DNA of 64,000 nt from an uncultured Clostridia bacterium (GCA_944380775.1 CALWIP010000023.1:62001-126000); one strand, 5' to 3'; numbered from the stretch's first letter, positions 26,257 through 36,369 are shown. Made by a program: numbers and translations. Notes: a model not told the origin generated them from the letters alone.

Positions 26257-26262
26257 ATTATA
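26257..26262 (-). promoter_or_regulatory. -10 box of uxuA
   Basis: TATAAT on the minus strand, about 110 nt before the chosen start. The -35 is weak, as expected for a gene activated or derepressed by a sugar acid. Confidence 0.55.
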
Positions 26263-26332
26263 GCAGATTCAAACAGAAATTCCTAGGGGCATCCCGCACA
26301 ATTTTCGTACAAAACAGATAAAATTCTTTCAC

Positions 26333-26366
26333 AAAAACCGCCCGGCCCCTTTTTCGGGCCGGGCGG
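26333..26366 (-). terminator. Terminator of the YcxB-like gene
   Basis: CCGCCCGGCCC pairs perfectly with GGGCCGGGCGG around a 7-nt loop, followed on the minus strand by TTTTTGT. It sits 6 nt past the stop codon. Confidence 0.9.
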
Positions 26367-26371
26367 GATGC

Positions 26372-27730
26372 TCACAGGATGAAACGGCGCTTGTAATTCT
26401 TGCCGAGCTGCTGCTTTAAGAGCTCGCGGAATTCTTCGGGCGTGCCCTGGTTGAACTCCGATTTCTTGACATAGTAGGCGTGCTCGTCGCCAAAATACAG
26501 GTAGAAATACCCTTTGCTCTCATACGCGCGGGTAATCTGGAAGTACGGGTACGTCGAGGTGGACTGGATGCCGGAAACGCGGAAATCTTCCGGCCGGAAC
26601 AGGTAGATCGCCGTGCGGTTCGGGATCTTGCGATAGGCAAACTGCGTGTTGCGCGTCATCTTGTACGGCAGGTACAGCGGGTACACCACGCACACCACGC
26701 CCAGCGCCAGCAGCAAGATACGGGAAAGGAAATCGGTGCCGAGCACTACGCTCAGCACGATGCAGCCCAGGCCGAGCAAAAGGATGGCGGCAAGGCCGTA
26801 AATCCGCTTCCAGATGCAGTGGAAATGGCAGAAATCGCGGATGGCCGCGTCGCTAATCTCCGTCCTGTTTTTGAACAGCACCGGCGGCTGCTCCAGCGGC
26901 ACGCCGGCTTCCTCCGCCTTGCGCTCTTTTTCCTGCTGCGCTTTGTGGTAGACGTCGAGCCGCTCGCTCATGGCGGCGCGCACCTTTTTCAGCGCCTTCT
27001 GGTGGTGCTGGTTGTAAAGGACAGGCACCAAGACAATGCCAAAAATCAAAACCAGCGGTACAAACATGATCAGCACCGCGATGACCGAGCTGTAGGGAGA
27101 ACTCTCCGGCTTCTCAGTCGCCTCCATCTGTGCTGAATCGACAATCTCGCGGACCGCGTCGCGCTGGGCCTGCGTCGGCTCGCCCTCGCCGTAGCTGTTC
27201 ATGGCGAGCGAATAGCCATTGACCACCGTCGTGTAGCTCAGCTCATACTGCTGCACGCCGTTTTCTTCCATCGTATAAAACATATAGACATAGGGGCGGC
27301 CGCCGGCCTCATACACCTCCAGCGTGTAGTCGGTGATGCCGCCCTCGTCGAACGACGCCGCCATCTCGTCCATGATGCTCTGCGCAGCCTCTTCCCCGGC
27401 CTGCGCCAGGTCGTAGAGGTCGTACGTCGCCTCATTCTCCTTTTTGGAGAAAATAACGCTGTAAGAATGGTCTGGGGCAAACGCCTCCAGATAGACGTTA
27501 TTTTCCTGGTAGAACTGGAGGCGCTCCGCAACGTCGGTGACGCCTACGGAGGCCGCCTGCGTCATCGAGTTGAGGTCCTGCGTGAGCAGGATCATCCCGT
27601 CGGGCAGCTCCACGGTGAGGCCGAGCTCCGGGATCTCCTGTTCCGCCGCCGCTGCGGGCAGCATCGCCGTCGCCGCCAGAACCAGGGCAGCCGCCAGAGA
27701 CGCCGCCGTTTTGAACCATTTCTTTTTCAT
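26372..27730 (-). CDS. Membrane protein with secreted N-terminal domain and YcxB-like C-terminus
   Basis: This 452-residue protein has a signal peptide at 1-29 ending in an Ala-rich site. An extracellular domain (30-212) with no recognised family follows, then a membrane helix (213-240), a charged coiled cytoplasmic stretch (241-309) and two more helices (310-330 and 336-356). The cytoplasmic tail (366-452) resembles the YcxB-like domain (YYVKKSEFNQGTPEEFREL). The layout suggests a sensor or scaffold linking the outside to a PH-like module, but no function is known. It is monocistronic with its own -10 box and terminator. AGGGG precedes the ATG. Confidence 0.8.
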   Translation of the reverse strand: MKKKWFKTAASLAAALVLAATAMLPAAAAEQEIPELGLTVELPDGMILLTQDLNSMTQAASVGVTDVAERLQFYQENNVYLEAFAPDHSYSVIFSKKENEATYDLYDLAQAGEEAAQSIMDEMAASFDEGGITDYTLEVYEAGGRPYVYMFYTMEENGVQQYELSYTTVVNGYSLAMNSYGEGEPTQAQRDAVREIVDSAQMEATEKPESSPYSSVIAVLIMFVPLVLIFGIVLVPVLYNQHHQKALKKVRAAMSERLDVYHKAQQEKERKAEEAGVPLEQPPVLFKNRTEISDAAIRDFCHFHCIWKRIYGLAAILLLGLGCIVLSVVLGTDFLSRILLLALGVVCVVYPLYLPYKMTRNTQFAYRKIPNRTAIYLFRPEDFRVSGIQSTSTYPYFQITRAYESKGYFYLYFGDEHAYYVKKSEFNQGTPEEFRELLKQQLGKNYKRRFIL

Positions 27731-27782
27731 GTCTGCAATTCCCCTAACACTCAGTTTCGCCTTTCCAAACGGATGCTTTTTT

Positions 27783-27788
27783 ATTATA
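27783..27788 (-). promoter_or_regulatory. Promoter -10 of the YcxB-like gene
   Basis: TATAAT, with TTTCCA at the -35 distance of 17 bp. The leader is about 45 nt. Confidence 0.6.
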
Positions 27789-27853
27789 CGACAATTCCAC
27801 CAAAATGGAAAGCTTTCTTCTGCGGTTTTAACAAAAAATTCCGATTTTCCCTC

Positions 27854-27897
27854 CGGCGCAGAAAAGCGCCGGGGACCCGCCGCGAGGGCGGATCCCC
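27854..27897 (-). terminator. Terminator after the CoADR-rhodanese gene
   Basis: GGGGA/CCCGCC pairs with GGGCGG/TCCCC (27871-27897). A second small hairpin GGCGC-TTTTCT-GCGCC follows on the minus strand. Confidence 0.65.
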
Positions 27898-27929
27898 GGT
27901 CCCCTGAAAACAGGGAGAAAATCCCCTTT

Positions 27930-29615
27930 TTATTCCGGGCGGTAGCAAAGGTACGGCTCCGCCTTGAGCTCGGTGGCGCCCTGAACCATCTGGTAGGTCT
28001 TGTAACCGCCGCTCAGGTTGTACGCGGTAAAGCCGTTTTGCAGCAAGATGCGCACGGCTAGGTACCCGCGCAGGCCGACCTGGCAGGTGACGTAGACCGG
28101 CTTGCTGCGGTCGAGCTCAGAGAGGCGCTCGCGCAGGCTGTCCAGCGGGATGTTGCTAAACCCGGGGATCTTACCGTTCGCCACCTCGGCCGGCGTGCGC
28201 ACATCCAGAAACGCCGCCTTCTCCGGGTCGATGTCCGCGAGCTGTTCGGCGTAGAACACCGGCATATCCCCTTTGAGGATATTCGCGGCGGTAAAGCCGA
28301 GCATATTGACCGGGTCCTTCGCCGAAGAATACGGCGGCGCGTAGCAGAGTTCGAGTTCCTCGAGGTCATAGACCGTCGCGCCAAGGCGGATTGCCGTGGC
28401 GATGACGTCGATGCGTTTTTCCACGCCCTCTGCGCCGACCGCCTGCGCGCCGAGCACCTTGCCGTCCTGGCCAAACAACAGTTTCATCGCCAGCGGCTTT
28501 GCGCCCGGGTAATACGACGCGTGCGACTGCGGATGGATATAGGTCTTCCCGTAGGGAATGCCGCCCGCATTCGCCTGTTTTTCATTGAGGCCGGTAGACG
28601 CCGCCGTCAGCGAAAAGACGCGCACAACGGAACTGCCCTGCACGCCCTTGCCGATGGTCTCGCTGCCGCCCAACAGGTTCGCGGCGGCGGCGCGGCCCTC
28701 GCGGTTGGCCGGACCGGCCAGCGGGAGCAGCGTTTCAGCCCCGGTGAGCATGTTCCGCACGGCGACAGCGTCGCCCACGGCGTAAATGTCCGGGTCATTG
28801 GTGCGGAATTGCCCGTCCACGGCAATGCTGTTTCCTACGCCGAGCGCCAGCCCCGCGGCGGCAGCCAGCGCGCTCTCCGGCACGACGCCGACGCTCATGA
28901 GCAGCATCCCGGTAGAAAGCTCCGTGCCGTCGGTGAGCGTCACGCGGAGACCGCCCGCCTCCTGGGCGACGGACGCCACGCCCGCGTGCAGCAGGAGCGT
29001 CACGCCGTGAGATTTGAGCTCCGCCTCCAGCGGGGCCGTCATCTCCGGGTCCAGCGGCGCCATAATCTGCCCGGCAAATTCCGCCACGGTCACCGTCAGG
29101 CCGCGTTTGCGCAGGTTCTCCGCCATTTCCAGGCCGATGAAGCCGCCGCCCGCCACCACGGCGGAAGCCGCCTTGCTCTCTGTGAGGAACCGGTCGATCT
29201 CCAGCGTGTCCGGTACGGTGCGCAGCGTGAACACCCCGGGCAAGTCCGCGCCGGGGATGCGCAGCTTTTTCGGCTCGCCGCCCGGGGAAAGCAGCAGCTT
29301 GTCGTAGCTTTCCTCGTAGGTCTTCCCGGAAGCCTCTTTGACCGTCACCGTTTTGCGGTCCCGGTGGATCTCCGTCACTTCGCTGCCGGTGCGCACGTCG
29401 ATGCGGAAGCGGTTGCGCAGCAGCTCCGGCTTCGCCACCAGTAGATCCGCCTTTTCGGTAACCTCGCCGCCAATGTAGTATGGCAGGCCGCAGTTCGCGT
29501 AAGAGACATATTCGCCTTTTTCAAATAAGACCACCTCCGCCTCCTCGCTCAGACGGCGCAGCCTGCAAGCCGCGCTGGCGCCTCCCGCAACGCCGCCCAC
29601 AATGCAAATTTTCAT
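27930..29615 (-). CDS. FAD-dependent CoA-disulfide-reductase-like protein with rhodanese domain
   Basis: This 561-residue flavoprotein has an N-terminal FAD Rossmann motif VGGVAGGASAACRLRR. The redox Cys of the CoA-disulfide/polysulfide reductase family lies in YANCGLPYYIGG; a second NAD(P) motif VAGGGFIGLEMAENL and a dimerisation domain follow. A C-terminal rhodanese domain (about 465-545) has its own active Cys in TCQVGLRGY. Proteins of this fusion reduce CoA persulfides, polysulfide or CoA disulfide, and handle sulfane sulfur. ATG 29615 gives the usual MKICIVGG start; an ATG at 29627 is closer to AGGAAGG. It is the last gene of the run starting at clpP. Confidence 0.92.
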   Translation of the reverse strand: MKICIVGGVAGGASAACRLRRLSEEAEVVLFEKGEYVSYANCGLPYYIGGEVTEKADLLVAKPELLRNRFRIDVRTGSEVTEIHRDRKTVTVKEASGKTYEESYDKLLLSPGGEPKKLRIPGADLPGVFTLRTVPDTLEIDRFLTESKAASAVVAGGGFIGLEMAENLRKRGLTVTVAEFAGQIMAPLDPEMTAPLEAELKSHGVTLLLHAGVASVAQEAGGLRVTLTDGTELSTGMLLMSVGVVPESALAAAAGLALGVGNSIAVDGQFRTNDPDIYAVGDAVAVRNMLTGAETLLPLAGPANREGRAAAANLLGGSETIGKGVQGSSVVRVFSLTAASTGLNEKQANAGGIPYGKTYIHPQSHASYYPGAKPLAMKLLFGQDGKVLGAQAVGAEGVEKRIDVIATAIRLGATVYDLEELELCYAPPYSSAKDPVNMLGFTAANILKGDMPVFYAEQLADIDPEKAAFLDVRTPAEVANGKIPGFSNIPLDSLRERLSELDRSKPVYVTCQVGLRGYLAVRILLQNGFTAYNLSGGYKTYQMVQGATELKAEPYLCYRPE

Positions 29616-29669
29616 CCCCGTGCACATCCTTCCTATTTGGTTTTTTCTTCTATTTTTCCGCAGCGGCGC

Positions 29670-29852
29670 TCACAGCCGCTCCCCGCCGGAAAGGGACGCC
29701 AAAGAGAGCTCCCCTTCGTCGCTGATCTCCAGCCGGTCCCCTTCTTTCGCCCCCGCAGGAAGTTCCGCCTGGGCAATGGCGTAGTATTTCTTCTCCGCAT
29801 CGGCGCAGATGGCGTAGATCCCTTCCATCCGCTGGATCTTTAAGGTCTTCAT
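29670..29852 (-). CDS. DUF3006-family small protein
   Basis: This 60-residue protein begins MKTLKIQRMEGIYAICAD and ends with LPAGAKEGDRLEI plus a short tail, the pattern of DUF3006. The family has no known function and is typically encoded directly after a ComEC-like MBL-fold protein, as here. AAGGAGG is 7 nt before the ATG, and the gap to the MBL gene is only 12 nt. Confidence 0.85.
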   Translation of the reverse strand: MKTLKIQRMEGIYAICADAEKKYYAIAQAELPAGAKEGDRLEISDEGELSLASLSGGERL

Positions 29853-29864
29853 CTTGCTTCCTCC

Positions 29865-30842
29865 TTATTTTTCCGGTCCCGGATAGGAGCCGGGCGGCTC
29901 GCCCTCCGTAAAAACCCGGATGCTTTCTCCGTCGCAACAAAACAAAAGCGGCCCGTTGACATCGGTGCGGTAGATTTCCGCGCCCGTTTCATAGAGGCGT
30001 TCGAGGACCTCTTTGCGCGGCAGCTCGTTGCGGTCCGGCCCCACGGAGATGACCGCATAGTCCGGATCCACCGCCGCGAGGAACTCCGCGCTGGAGGACG
30101 ACGCGCTGCCGTGGTGTCCCACTTTGAGCACGTCCGCCTGCAGGCCGCCCTCCCGCAGCAAGTCCCGCTCGGCCTCCTCTTCCGCGTCGCCGGTCAGCAA
30201 AAAACTGCGCTCGCCGTAAACAACCTTGAGCACCAGCGAGTTGTTGTTGGACCCCTCATATTCCCGCAGCGGGCCGAGGACGTACACCCGCGCCCCGCCC
30301 AAGGGGAACCACTCGCCCGTCTGCAAAACCCGGACTGGGATGCCCTTCTCCCGGCAGGCATCCGCGGCTTCCCTCCAGCCGGAACCGGATTCCGGGCCGT
30401 CCGTTGACAGCGGCGGCGAAAGGAACGTCTCCGCGCCGCACCGGCGCAGGACTTCTTCCAGCCCGCCGGCGTGGTCGCTGTCCGGGTGCGTATTGACCAC
30501 ATAGCGCAGCGCAAGGCCGCGCCGCGCCAGGTATTCGCTGATCTGCGCGCCGCAGCCGTAGGTTCCGGCGTCCACTAGCATGGCTTCCCCTTCGCATTCA
30601 ATCAGCAGCGCGTCGGCCTTCCCCACGTCAAACACCAGGAACGAAAACGGCCAGCGGGACGGCGCGCCGCCAAAATCCGCCACGCCAAACGCAGCCAACA
30701 TCCCCTGCGCGTCCCTCGCGGGGCTTCCCGGCAAAAAGAGCAGCAGCGCCAACAAAAGGGCGGTTCCCGGCAGCAGGCGCTTTATCCGCGCCGCCTTGGG
30801 CCGGGCCTTCCGGGCTTTTGGCCCGCCCTGCGTTTCTCCCAT
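29865..30842 (-). CDS. ComEC/Rec2-like MBL-fold hydrolase, secreted or membrane-anchored
   Basis: This 325-residue protein has an N-terminal hydrophobic segment (about 22-42) that acts as signal or anchor. A metallo-beta-lactamase fold follows, with FLVFDVGKADALLIE, the metal motif THPDSDHAGG, LTGDAEEEAE and VGHHGS. It corresponds to the C-terminal MBL domain of ComEC without the channel. Such proteins are thought to be extracytoplasmic nucleases or phosphodiesterases; the substrate is unproven. AAGGGAGG precedes the ATG, and the gene overlaps the end of ygiQ by 61 nt. Confidence 0.88.
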   Translation of the reverse strand: MGETQGGPKARKARPKAARIKRLLPGTALLLALLLFLPGSPARDAQGMLAAFGVADFGGAPSRWPFSFLVFDVGKADALLIECEGEAMLVDAGTYGCGAQISEYLARRGLALRYVVNTHPDSDHAGGLEEVLRRCGAETFLSPPLSTDGPESGSGWREAADACREKGIPVRVLQTGEWFPLGGARVYVLGPLREYEGSNNNSLVLKVVYGERSFLLTGDAEEEAERDLLREGGLQADVLKVGHHGSASSSSAEFLAAVDPDYAVISVGPDRNELPRKEVLERLYETGAEIYRTDVNGPLLFCCDGESIRVFTEGEPPGSYPGPEK

Positions 30843-32680
30843 GAGGCGCCTCCCTTCCCGCGCCCTCCCCCGCGGGGGGCTTGCGTCCCCGGCAGCGGCG
30901 GCGCCAGGCAGTCCGCAGCGGTTCCAATGAGATCTGCGCGCCCGGCCGCGCGCAGGGCGTCGATCACCTTGGCGCGGTTTTTGGGATCAAAATACTGCAA
31001 AAGGGCGCGTTGCTGCGCTTTTTCGCGGCTGGTGCGCGGCACGAACACTTCTTTCATCGTATAGGGATCCAGGCCGGTGTAAAACATGCAGGTGGAAATC
31101 GTCCCCGGCGTGGGGTAGAAATCCTGCACCTGCTCGGGGCGCAGGCGCTCCCGCTTGAGGAAGAGCGCAAGCTCCACCGCGTCCCGCAGGGTGCTACCCG
31201 GGTGGGACGACATCAGGTACGGCACAAGGTACTGTTCCTTCCCGAACGATTTGGTCAATTCGTAAAAGCGCCTGCGGAATTTCAAATAGGTCTCAAAATG
31301 CGGCTTTCCCATGCAGTCGAGCACATGGGCGGAGCAATGCTCCGGCGCAACTTTGAGCTGCCCGCTCACATGGTAGCGGACCAATTCCTTGAAAAACGAC
31401 TCGTCCGGATCCTCCAATAAATAATCGAACCGGATGCCGGAGCGGATAAACACCCGCTTGATGCCGGGGATCTTCCGCATTTCACGCAAAATTTCCAAAT
31501 ATTCCGTGTGGTCCGCCCGAAGCGCCGGACAGGTTTTAGGCGCGAGGCATTTTTTGCCCTTGCACAGGCCGTCCCTGGCCTGCTTTTCACAGGAGGGCAG
31601 GCGGAAATTGGCCGTCGGGCCGCCGACGTCATGGATGTACCCCTTAAAATGCGGGTGGTGCGTGAGCAGCTCCGCCTCGCGCAACACCGACTCCTTGCTG
31701 CGCGTGGTGACCGCGCGCCCCTGGTGGAACGCAATGGAGCAGAAATTGCACGCGCCGAAGCAGCCGCGGTTGTGCGTGATGGAAAATTCCACCTCCTGAA
31801 TGGCGGGGACGCCGCCCATCGGTTCATAGCACGGGTGGTAGGCCCGCTCGTAGGGGAGCTCGTACACTTCGTCGAGCTCCTTGGTCTGCAACGGCGGCAT
31901 CGGCGGGTTTTGCACCAACATCCAATCCCCGTGCCGCTGGATCACCCGGCGGCCCCGCACCGCGTCTTGTTCATCCTGCTGCTTGCGGCAGGAAACGGCG
32001 TACTCCCGCTTGGAGGCCCGCACCTGCTCCAGGCTTGGGCACTCCACTGCCGGGCCGGGGCGGTATTCTTTGATGGGCGCCGCGTAGCAGGTCCCACGGA
32101 TATCGGTCAAAAGGGAAACAGGTTCCCCCTGGTTCAGCCGCTGGGCAATCTCCAGCGTCTGTTTTTCACCCATCCCGTAGGTGAGCAGGTCCGCGCCGGA
32201 ATCCAGCAGAATCGACGGGCGGATTGCGTCGTCCCAGTAATCATAATGGGCAAAGCGCCGCAGCGACGCTTCCAGGCCGCCAAGCACGACCGGCGTCTCC
32301 GGGAAAAGCCGCTTGAGGATGCGCGTATAGACCATGGCGGCGCGGTCCGGCCGCCGCCCGGTTTTCCCGCCGGGGGAGTACGCGTCCTCGCTGCGGCGGC
32401 GCTTGGCTACCGTATAATGCGCAACCATGGAATCAATGTTCCCGGAGGAAACCAGAAACGCCAGCGCCGGGCGGCCAAAGCGCAGGAAATCGCGGTCCGT
32501 TTTCCAGTCCGGCTGCGCGAGCACCGCCACCCGGTATCCATAGGCTTCCAACAGCCGCGAGATGATCGCCGGGCCGAAGGTCGGGTGGTCGACATAGGCG
32601 TCGCCCGTCACAACGACGAAATCCGGCCTATCCCAGCCGCGCGCTGCCACTTCTTCTTGGGTGATCGGTAAAAAAGCCAT
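30782..32680 (-). CDS. ygiQ: YgiQ-family radical SAM protein
   Basis: This 632-residue protein has an N-terminal YgiQ domain (MAFLPITQEEVAARGWD, VVTGDAYVDHPTFG). The central radical-SAM core carries the cluster motif CFGACNFC after SITHNRG. The C-terminal part includes APEHCSAHVLDCMGKP and the last 40 residues are basic. The reaction of YgiQ proteins is unknown. It follows ftsK by 25 nt and shares a transcript with it. Confidence 0.93.
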   Translation of the reverse strand: MAFLPITQEEVAARGWDRPDFVVVTGDAYVDHPTFGPAIISRLLEAYGYRVAVLAQPDWKTDRDFLRFGRPALAFLVSSGNIDSMVAHYTVAKRRRSEDAYSPGGKTGRRPDRAAMVYTRILKRLFPETPVVLGGLEASLRRFAHYDYWDDAIRPSILLDSGADLLTYGMGEKQTLEIAQRLNQGEPVSLLTDIRGTCYAAPIKEYRPGPAVECPSLEQVRASKREYAVSCRKQQDEQDAVRGRRVIQRHGDWMLVQNPPMPPLQTKELDEVYELPYERAYHPCYEPMGGVPAIQEVEFSITHNRGCFGACNFCSIAFHQGRAVTTRSKESVLREAELLTHHPHFKGYIHDVGGPTANFRLPSCEKQARDGLCKGKKCLAPKTCPALRADHTEYLEILREMRKIPGIKRVFIRSGIRFDYLLEDPDESFFKELVRYHVSGQLKVAPEHCSAHVLDCMGKPHFETYLKFRRRFYELTKSFGKEQYLVPYLMSSHPGSTLRDAVELALFLKRERLRPEQVQDFYPTPGTISTCMFYTGLDPYTMKEVFVPRTSREKAQQRALLQYFDPKNRAKVIDALRAAGRADLIGTAADCLAPPLPGTQAPRGGGRGKGGASWEKRRAGQKPGRPGPRRRG

Positions 32681-32705
32681 CGCTTCCCCTTTCTATGACG
32701 AACCG

Positions 32706-35333
32706 TCATCCTTCCGTTTGTTCCCCGCGGTCCGTAACCTGCAAGCTGCGTTCAAGGTACTGCTGGTAGGTCATGAGCACCTGCCGCGGTTTGGAGCCCT
32801 CATGCGGGCCGACGACACCCATCTGTTCCATCTCGTCAATCAACCGGCCGGCACGGGCGTAGCCGAGGCGCAGCCTGCGCTGCAGGAGCGACGTGGACGC
32901 CTGCCCGGCCTCCACCACGCATTTAATCGCCTCTTCCATCATCGGATCCTGTTCCCCGCCGGAAACCTCGGCGTCGCCTTTCCCGCCTTCCGCCACGGCA
33001 TTCTTTTCAATCTCCTCCATGATGGACGTGTCGTAGCCCTGCTCCTGCATTTTTTTCACGAACGTCACGACGGATTCAATCTCCTCGTCGCTCACAAAGC
33101 ACCCCTGGATGCGCGTCGGCTTCTGGGAACCCACGGGTGAAAACAGCATGTCCCCGCGGCCGAGCAGCTTTTCCGCGCCGCTCATGTCGAGGATGGTGCG
33201 CGAGTCCACCTGAGAGGACACTGCAAACGCGATGCGGCTGGGGATATTCGCCTTAATAATGCCGGTGATGACGTCCACCGACGGGCGCTGCGTCGCAATG
33301 ACCAAGTGCATCCCGGCGGCGCGCGCCATCTGCGCCAGGCGGCAGATGGAATCCTCCACTTCATTTGGCGCAGCCATCATCAAATCCGCCAACTCGTCGA
33401 TGATGATGACGATCTGCGGCATTTTCTGCAGCGGCTGGCCGTCCGCGTCGCGGAAGGACGTGGTCTCCGCCGCGCGGTTGTAGGAAGCCAGGTCTCGCAC
33501 GTTGTTTTCGGCAAAGATCTTGTAGCGGTGCAGCATCTCCGTTACCGCCCAGCTTAGCGCGCCCGCCGCCTTGCGCGGATCCGTGACCACCGGCACCAGC
33601 AGGTGCGGCACGCCGTTGTATACGCCGAGTTCGACGACCTTCGGGTCCACCATCAAAAAGCGGACCTCGTCGGGCGTGGCCTTATACAGCAAACTGACAA
33701 TCAGCGAATTGATGCACACCGATTTGCCCGAACCGGTCGACCCGGCGATGAGCAGGTGCGGCATTTTCGCGAGGTCCGCAAGGGTGACTTCCCCGGCGAT
33801 GTCGCGTCCGAGCGCCACCGTCAGCTTGCTCTTCGCCGTCTGGAAGTTCTCAGACTCCACCAGTTCCCGCATGCGCACCACGCTGACGGATCGGTTCGGC
33901 ACCTCGATGCCGACGGCCGCCTTCCCGGGGATCGGCGCCTCAATGCGCACGCCGGAGGCCGCCAGGTTCATCGCGATGTCGTCAGAGAGGCTGGTGATCT
34001 TGCTGATCTTGACCCCAGCGGCGGGCTGCAGCTCATAACGGGTAACCGCCGGGCCGCGGCTGATGGCCAGGATCTTGGTCTGCACGCCAAAGCTCTTCAG
34101 GGCGTTCACCAACAATTCGCCGTTGTGCTCCAGTTCGGCGTTGGCCGCCGCCTCGTCCGTTTTTTTGCTGTAGGCCAGCATCGACGTGGGCGGGTAGTGA
34201 TATTCGCCGTCCGGCGCGCGTTCCTCCTGCGGGAAGAGCGGCTGCGGCGCGGGCGGCTCGGCAGGCTGGTTTTCCGCCAGCGTGCGCAGGAACGCCTCGG
34301 CGGCGCCGGGTTTCGGCGGCGCGGCAGGGGCAGGCGCGGCAGGGACAGGCGCGGGCGGGGCGGGTTCCGCTTCCGGTACGGCGGGCGCGCGCTTCTCCTC
34401 TTCCGGCGCGGGGGCCGGTTCCTCGCGCGCTGGGGCGGAAGGCATCACCGGGTCCGGGCTACGGAACACTTCTTCTAAGTGCGTTAATTTTTCGCTCTTT
34501 TTCTTCGGCTTCTTCCCCCCGGACGGCGCTGCGCTCACCGGATGCGGCGGGAGGTCGTCCTTATCGAGCGAAATATCGATTTCCTGCGATTCACGCGCGC
34601 GTTCCATCTGTTCACGTTCCAAATTTTTGCGCTCACGCGCCGCGCCAATGCTGTCGGAGACATAATCCACCGGCTTGGCCAGCGCGCGGAACAGCTGGAT
34701 CAGGCTGGTGCCCGTGAGCACCATAAACGCGACGAAAAGCAGCAGCACGATGACGATTTTCGCGCCGAGCGCGCCGAGCGCCGCCACAAACGGGATGCCG
34801 ATGAGGCCGCCAGCAAAACCGGAGCCGTTGCGCTGCCCGCCGAGCGTGTAGAGGTCAACCAGTTTTTCCCAGAACGATGCCGGAGGATCCTCCGGTGTGA
34901 CGCGGAAAATATAGACCGCCGCGCTGAACAGCAGGATAATCGCGACAATGAGACCGATCCGCAGGCCGCTGCGGCCGCGCGGCTTCTCCACGGCCGTCAC
35001 AATGGAGACATACAGCAGCAGAATGGGCCAGAGGATGGCGCAATTCCCAAACAGGCCGAGCAAAAAGCTATGTAAGCCATACCAAATGTGTTCGCCCTCA
35101 ATGAGCACGATGCACGCCGTGAGAATGGCGGCCGCAAACATCAGCACAGCGGCCGTCTGGTTCCGCTGCCGCTGCGCCTCCGGGTCGCGCGCGGCGGCCC
35201 GGCCCCGGCTTTCCCGGCGCGGCGCGGCGCTTTTTTTCTCCGCGTAGCGCGCCCCGCTCTTTTTCCGCGGCGCGGCTGGTTTCTTCTCCGCCGCTTGCGC
35301 GGGCTTTTTCGTTTTCTTTGCCAATTTTTTCAC
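32706..35333 (-). CDS. ftsK: FtsK/SpoIIIE-family DNA translocase
   Basis: This protein of about 875 residues has a basic Ala/Lys-rich N-terminus and four membrane helices (about 70-225). A Pro/Ala/Glu-rich linker (about 260-400) leads to the FtsK motor with Walker A STGSGKS near residue 533 and Walker [14 protein letters not shown]-terminal winged-helix gamma domain closes it ([20 protein letters not shown]). It pumps chromosome ends through the closing septum. The GTG at 35333 after GGGGAGG is preferred; a TTG nine bases later is possible. Confidence 0.95.
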   Translation of the reverse strand: MKKLAKKTKKPAQAAEKKPAAPRKKSGARYAEKKSAAPRRESRGRAAARDPEAQRQRNQTAAVLMFAAAILTACIVLIEGEHIWYGLHSFLLGLFGNCAILWPILLLYVSIVTAVEKPRGRSGLRIGLIVAIILLFSAAVYIFRVTPEDPPASFWEKLVDLYTLGGQRNGSGFAGGLIGIPFVAALGALGAKIVIVLLLFVAFMVLTGTSLIQLFRALAKPVDYVSDSIGAARERKNLEREQMERARESQEIDISLDKDDLPPHPVSAAPSGGKKPKKKSEKLTHLEEVFRSPDPVMPSAPAREEPAPAPEEEKRAPAVPEAEPAPPAPVPAAPAPAAPPKPGAAEAFLRTLAENQPAEPPAPQPLFPQEERAPDGEYHYPPTSMLAYSKKTDEAAANAELEHNGELLVNALKSFGVQTKILAISRGPAVTRYELQPAAGVKISKITSLSDDIAMNLAASGVRIEAPIPGKAAVGIEVPNRSVSVVRMRELVESENFQTAKSKLTVALGRDIAGEVTLADLAKMPHLLIAGSTGSGKSVCINSLIVSLLYKATPDEVRFLMVDPKVVELGVYNGVPHLLVPVVTDPRKAAGALSWAVTEMLHRYKIFAENNVRDLASYNRAAETTSFRDADGQPLQKMPQIVIIIDELADLMMAAPNEVEDSICRLAQMARAAGMHLVIATQRPSVDVITGIIKANIPSRIAFAVSSQVDSRTILDMSGAEKLLGRGDMLFSPVGSQKPTRIQGCFVSDEEIESVVTFVKKMQEQGYDTSIMEEIEKNAVAEGGKGDAEVSGGEQDPMMEEAIKCVVEAGQASTSLLQRRLRLGYARAGRLIDEMEQMGVVGPHEGSKPRQVLMTYQQYLERSLQVTDRGEQTEG

Positions 35334-35380
35334 CTGTCCTCCCCTTATGTACCGGCCCCGGGCCGGCGCGGGCGGGCCGC

Positions 35381-36112
35381 TCAAGGTTTCCGCCGTTCAG
35401 GATCTTCCTGTTTGTTTTTCTCTTCGCGGATCATATCATAAAGGCAGTCGAGGGCGTCGGAAAGCGTCCCCAACGAATCGATCAATCCTTCTTTTACGGC
35501 GGCGGCGCCTTCCAGCACCGTGCCGACGTCCATGACCAACTCCTGCGTGTTCATCGAGAGCTCATAAAAGCGCCCTGCGGAAATGCGGGAATTCTGCGTG
35601 ACAAACTGCGTGATACGGTCCTGCATGCGCTGGAAATATTCCAGCGTCTGCGGCACGCCGAGCATCAGGCCGCTCATGCGCACCGGGTGGATCGTCATCG
35701 AGGCTGAAGGGGCGATGAACGAGCGCTTCGCCGCCACGGCGAGCGGCACGCCGATGGAATGCCCGCCGCCCAGCACCAGCGAAACCGCCGGTTTCTTCAT
35801 GCCGGCCACCAGCTCTGCAATGGCAAGGCCGGCCTCTACGTCCCCGCCGACGGTGTTCAGCAGCATCAAAAGGCCGTCAATCGCCGGGTCCTCCTCAATG
35901 GCGACCAGCTGCGGGATGACATGCTCATATTTTGTGGTCTTATTCTGTGAGGGGAGGATATAATGCCCCTCAATCTGGCCAATCACCGTGAGGCAATGGA
36001 TGGTGCATCCGTTGCCGGAAGTGACGACGGAACCCGTGTCGACAATCTGTGGGATCTGGCGCGCGGCGTCGTCTTCCTGGCGCGCGCCTTCCCTCGTTTC
36101 TTCTTCGCTCAT
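35381..36112 (-). CDS. ClpP-like protease of the TepA type
   Basis: This 243-residue protein has a ClpP fold with an oxyanion-type [12 protein letters not shown], a candidate catalytic Ser119 in [10 protein letters not shown] and His142 in TIHPVRMSG. The N-terminal 25 residues are acidic. It matches the Firmicutes TepA/YmfB group encoded just before ftsK/spoIIIE. TepA is linked to protein export and signal-peptide turnover. AGGAGG is 8 nt before the ATG at 36112. It is the first gene of the run that continues to the rhodanese fusion. Confidence 0.92.
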   Translation of the reverse strand: MSEEETREGARQEDDAARQIPQIVDTGSVVTSGNGCTIHCLTVIGQIEGHYILPSQNKTTKYEHVIPQLVAIEEDPAIDGLLMLLNTVGGDVEAGLAIAELVAGMKKPAVSLVLGGGHSIGVPLAVAAKRSFIAPSASMTIHPVRMSGLMLGVPQTLEYFQRMQDRITQFVTQNSRISAGRFYELSMNTQELVMDVGTVLEGAAAVKEGLIDSLGTLSDALDCLYDMIREEKNKQEDPERRKP

Positions 36113-36210
36113 GCGGTCTACCTCCTGTTTTGGGGAATCCTTGAGGCATAGTATTCCCGCGCCTGGAGGCGCTATCCGCACGAGGGCGGCACAGAGGCCG
36201 GCCTGATGCT

Positions 36211-36216
36211 ATTATA
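36211..36216 (-). promoter_or_regulatory. Extended -10 promoter of the clpP-ftsK operon
   Basis: TATAAT preceded by TGT forms an extended -10. The leader is about 90 nt. The -35 is poor. Confidence 0.6.
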
Positions 36217-36319
36217 ACATGCGCCGCCCCATGTTCTATTCTATATTAGAAAAATACAGACCAGATGCCGCCGCGGGCGGGGCTTTTCCCCATCCCTGGT
36301 AAAACGCCGCGCCCCGTGT

Positions 36320-36325
36320 TATAAT
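36320..36325 (+). promoter_or_regulatory. Extended -10 promoter of the AEC transporter
   Basis: TATAAT preceded by TGT, about 45 nt before the TTG start. The -35 match (TGGTAA) is weak. Confidence 0.6.
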
Positions 36326-36369
36326 ACAAAAAAAGCTGCGCGCCGCGCGCAGGAAAAGGATGTGTCCCC

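Noticed and set aside
26145..26258. N-terminal extension of uxuA by 38 codons
   Set aside because: It would start within the -10 box, and its basic low-complexity sequence is not part of the enzyme family.
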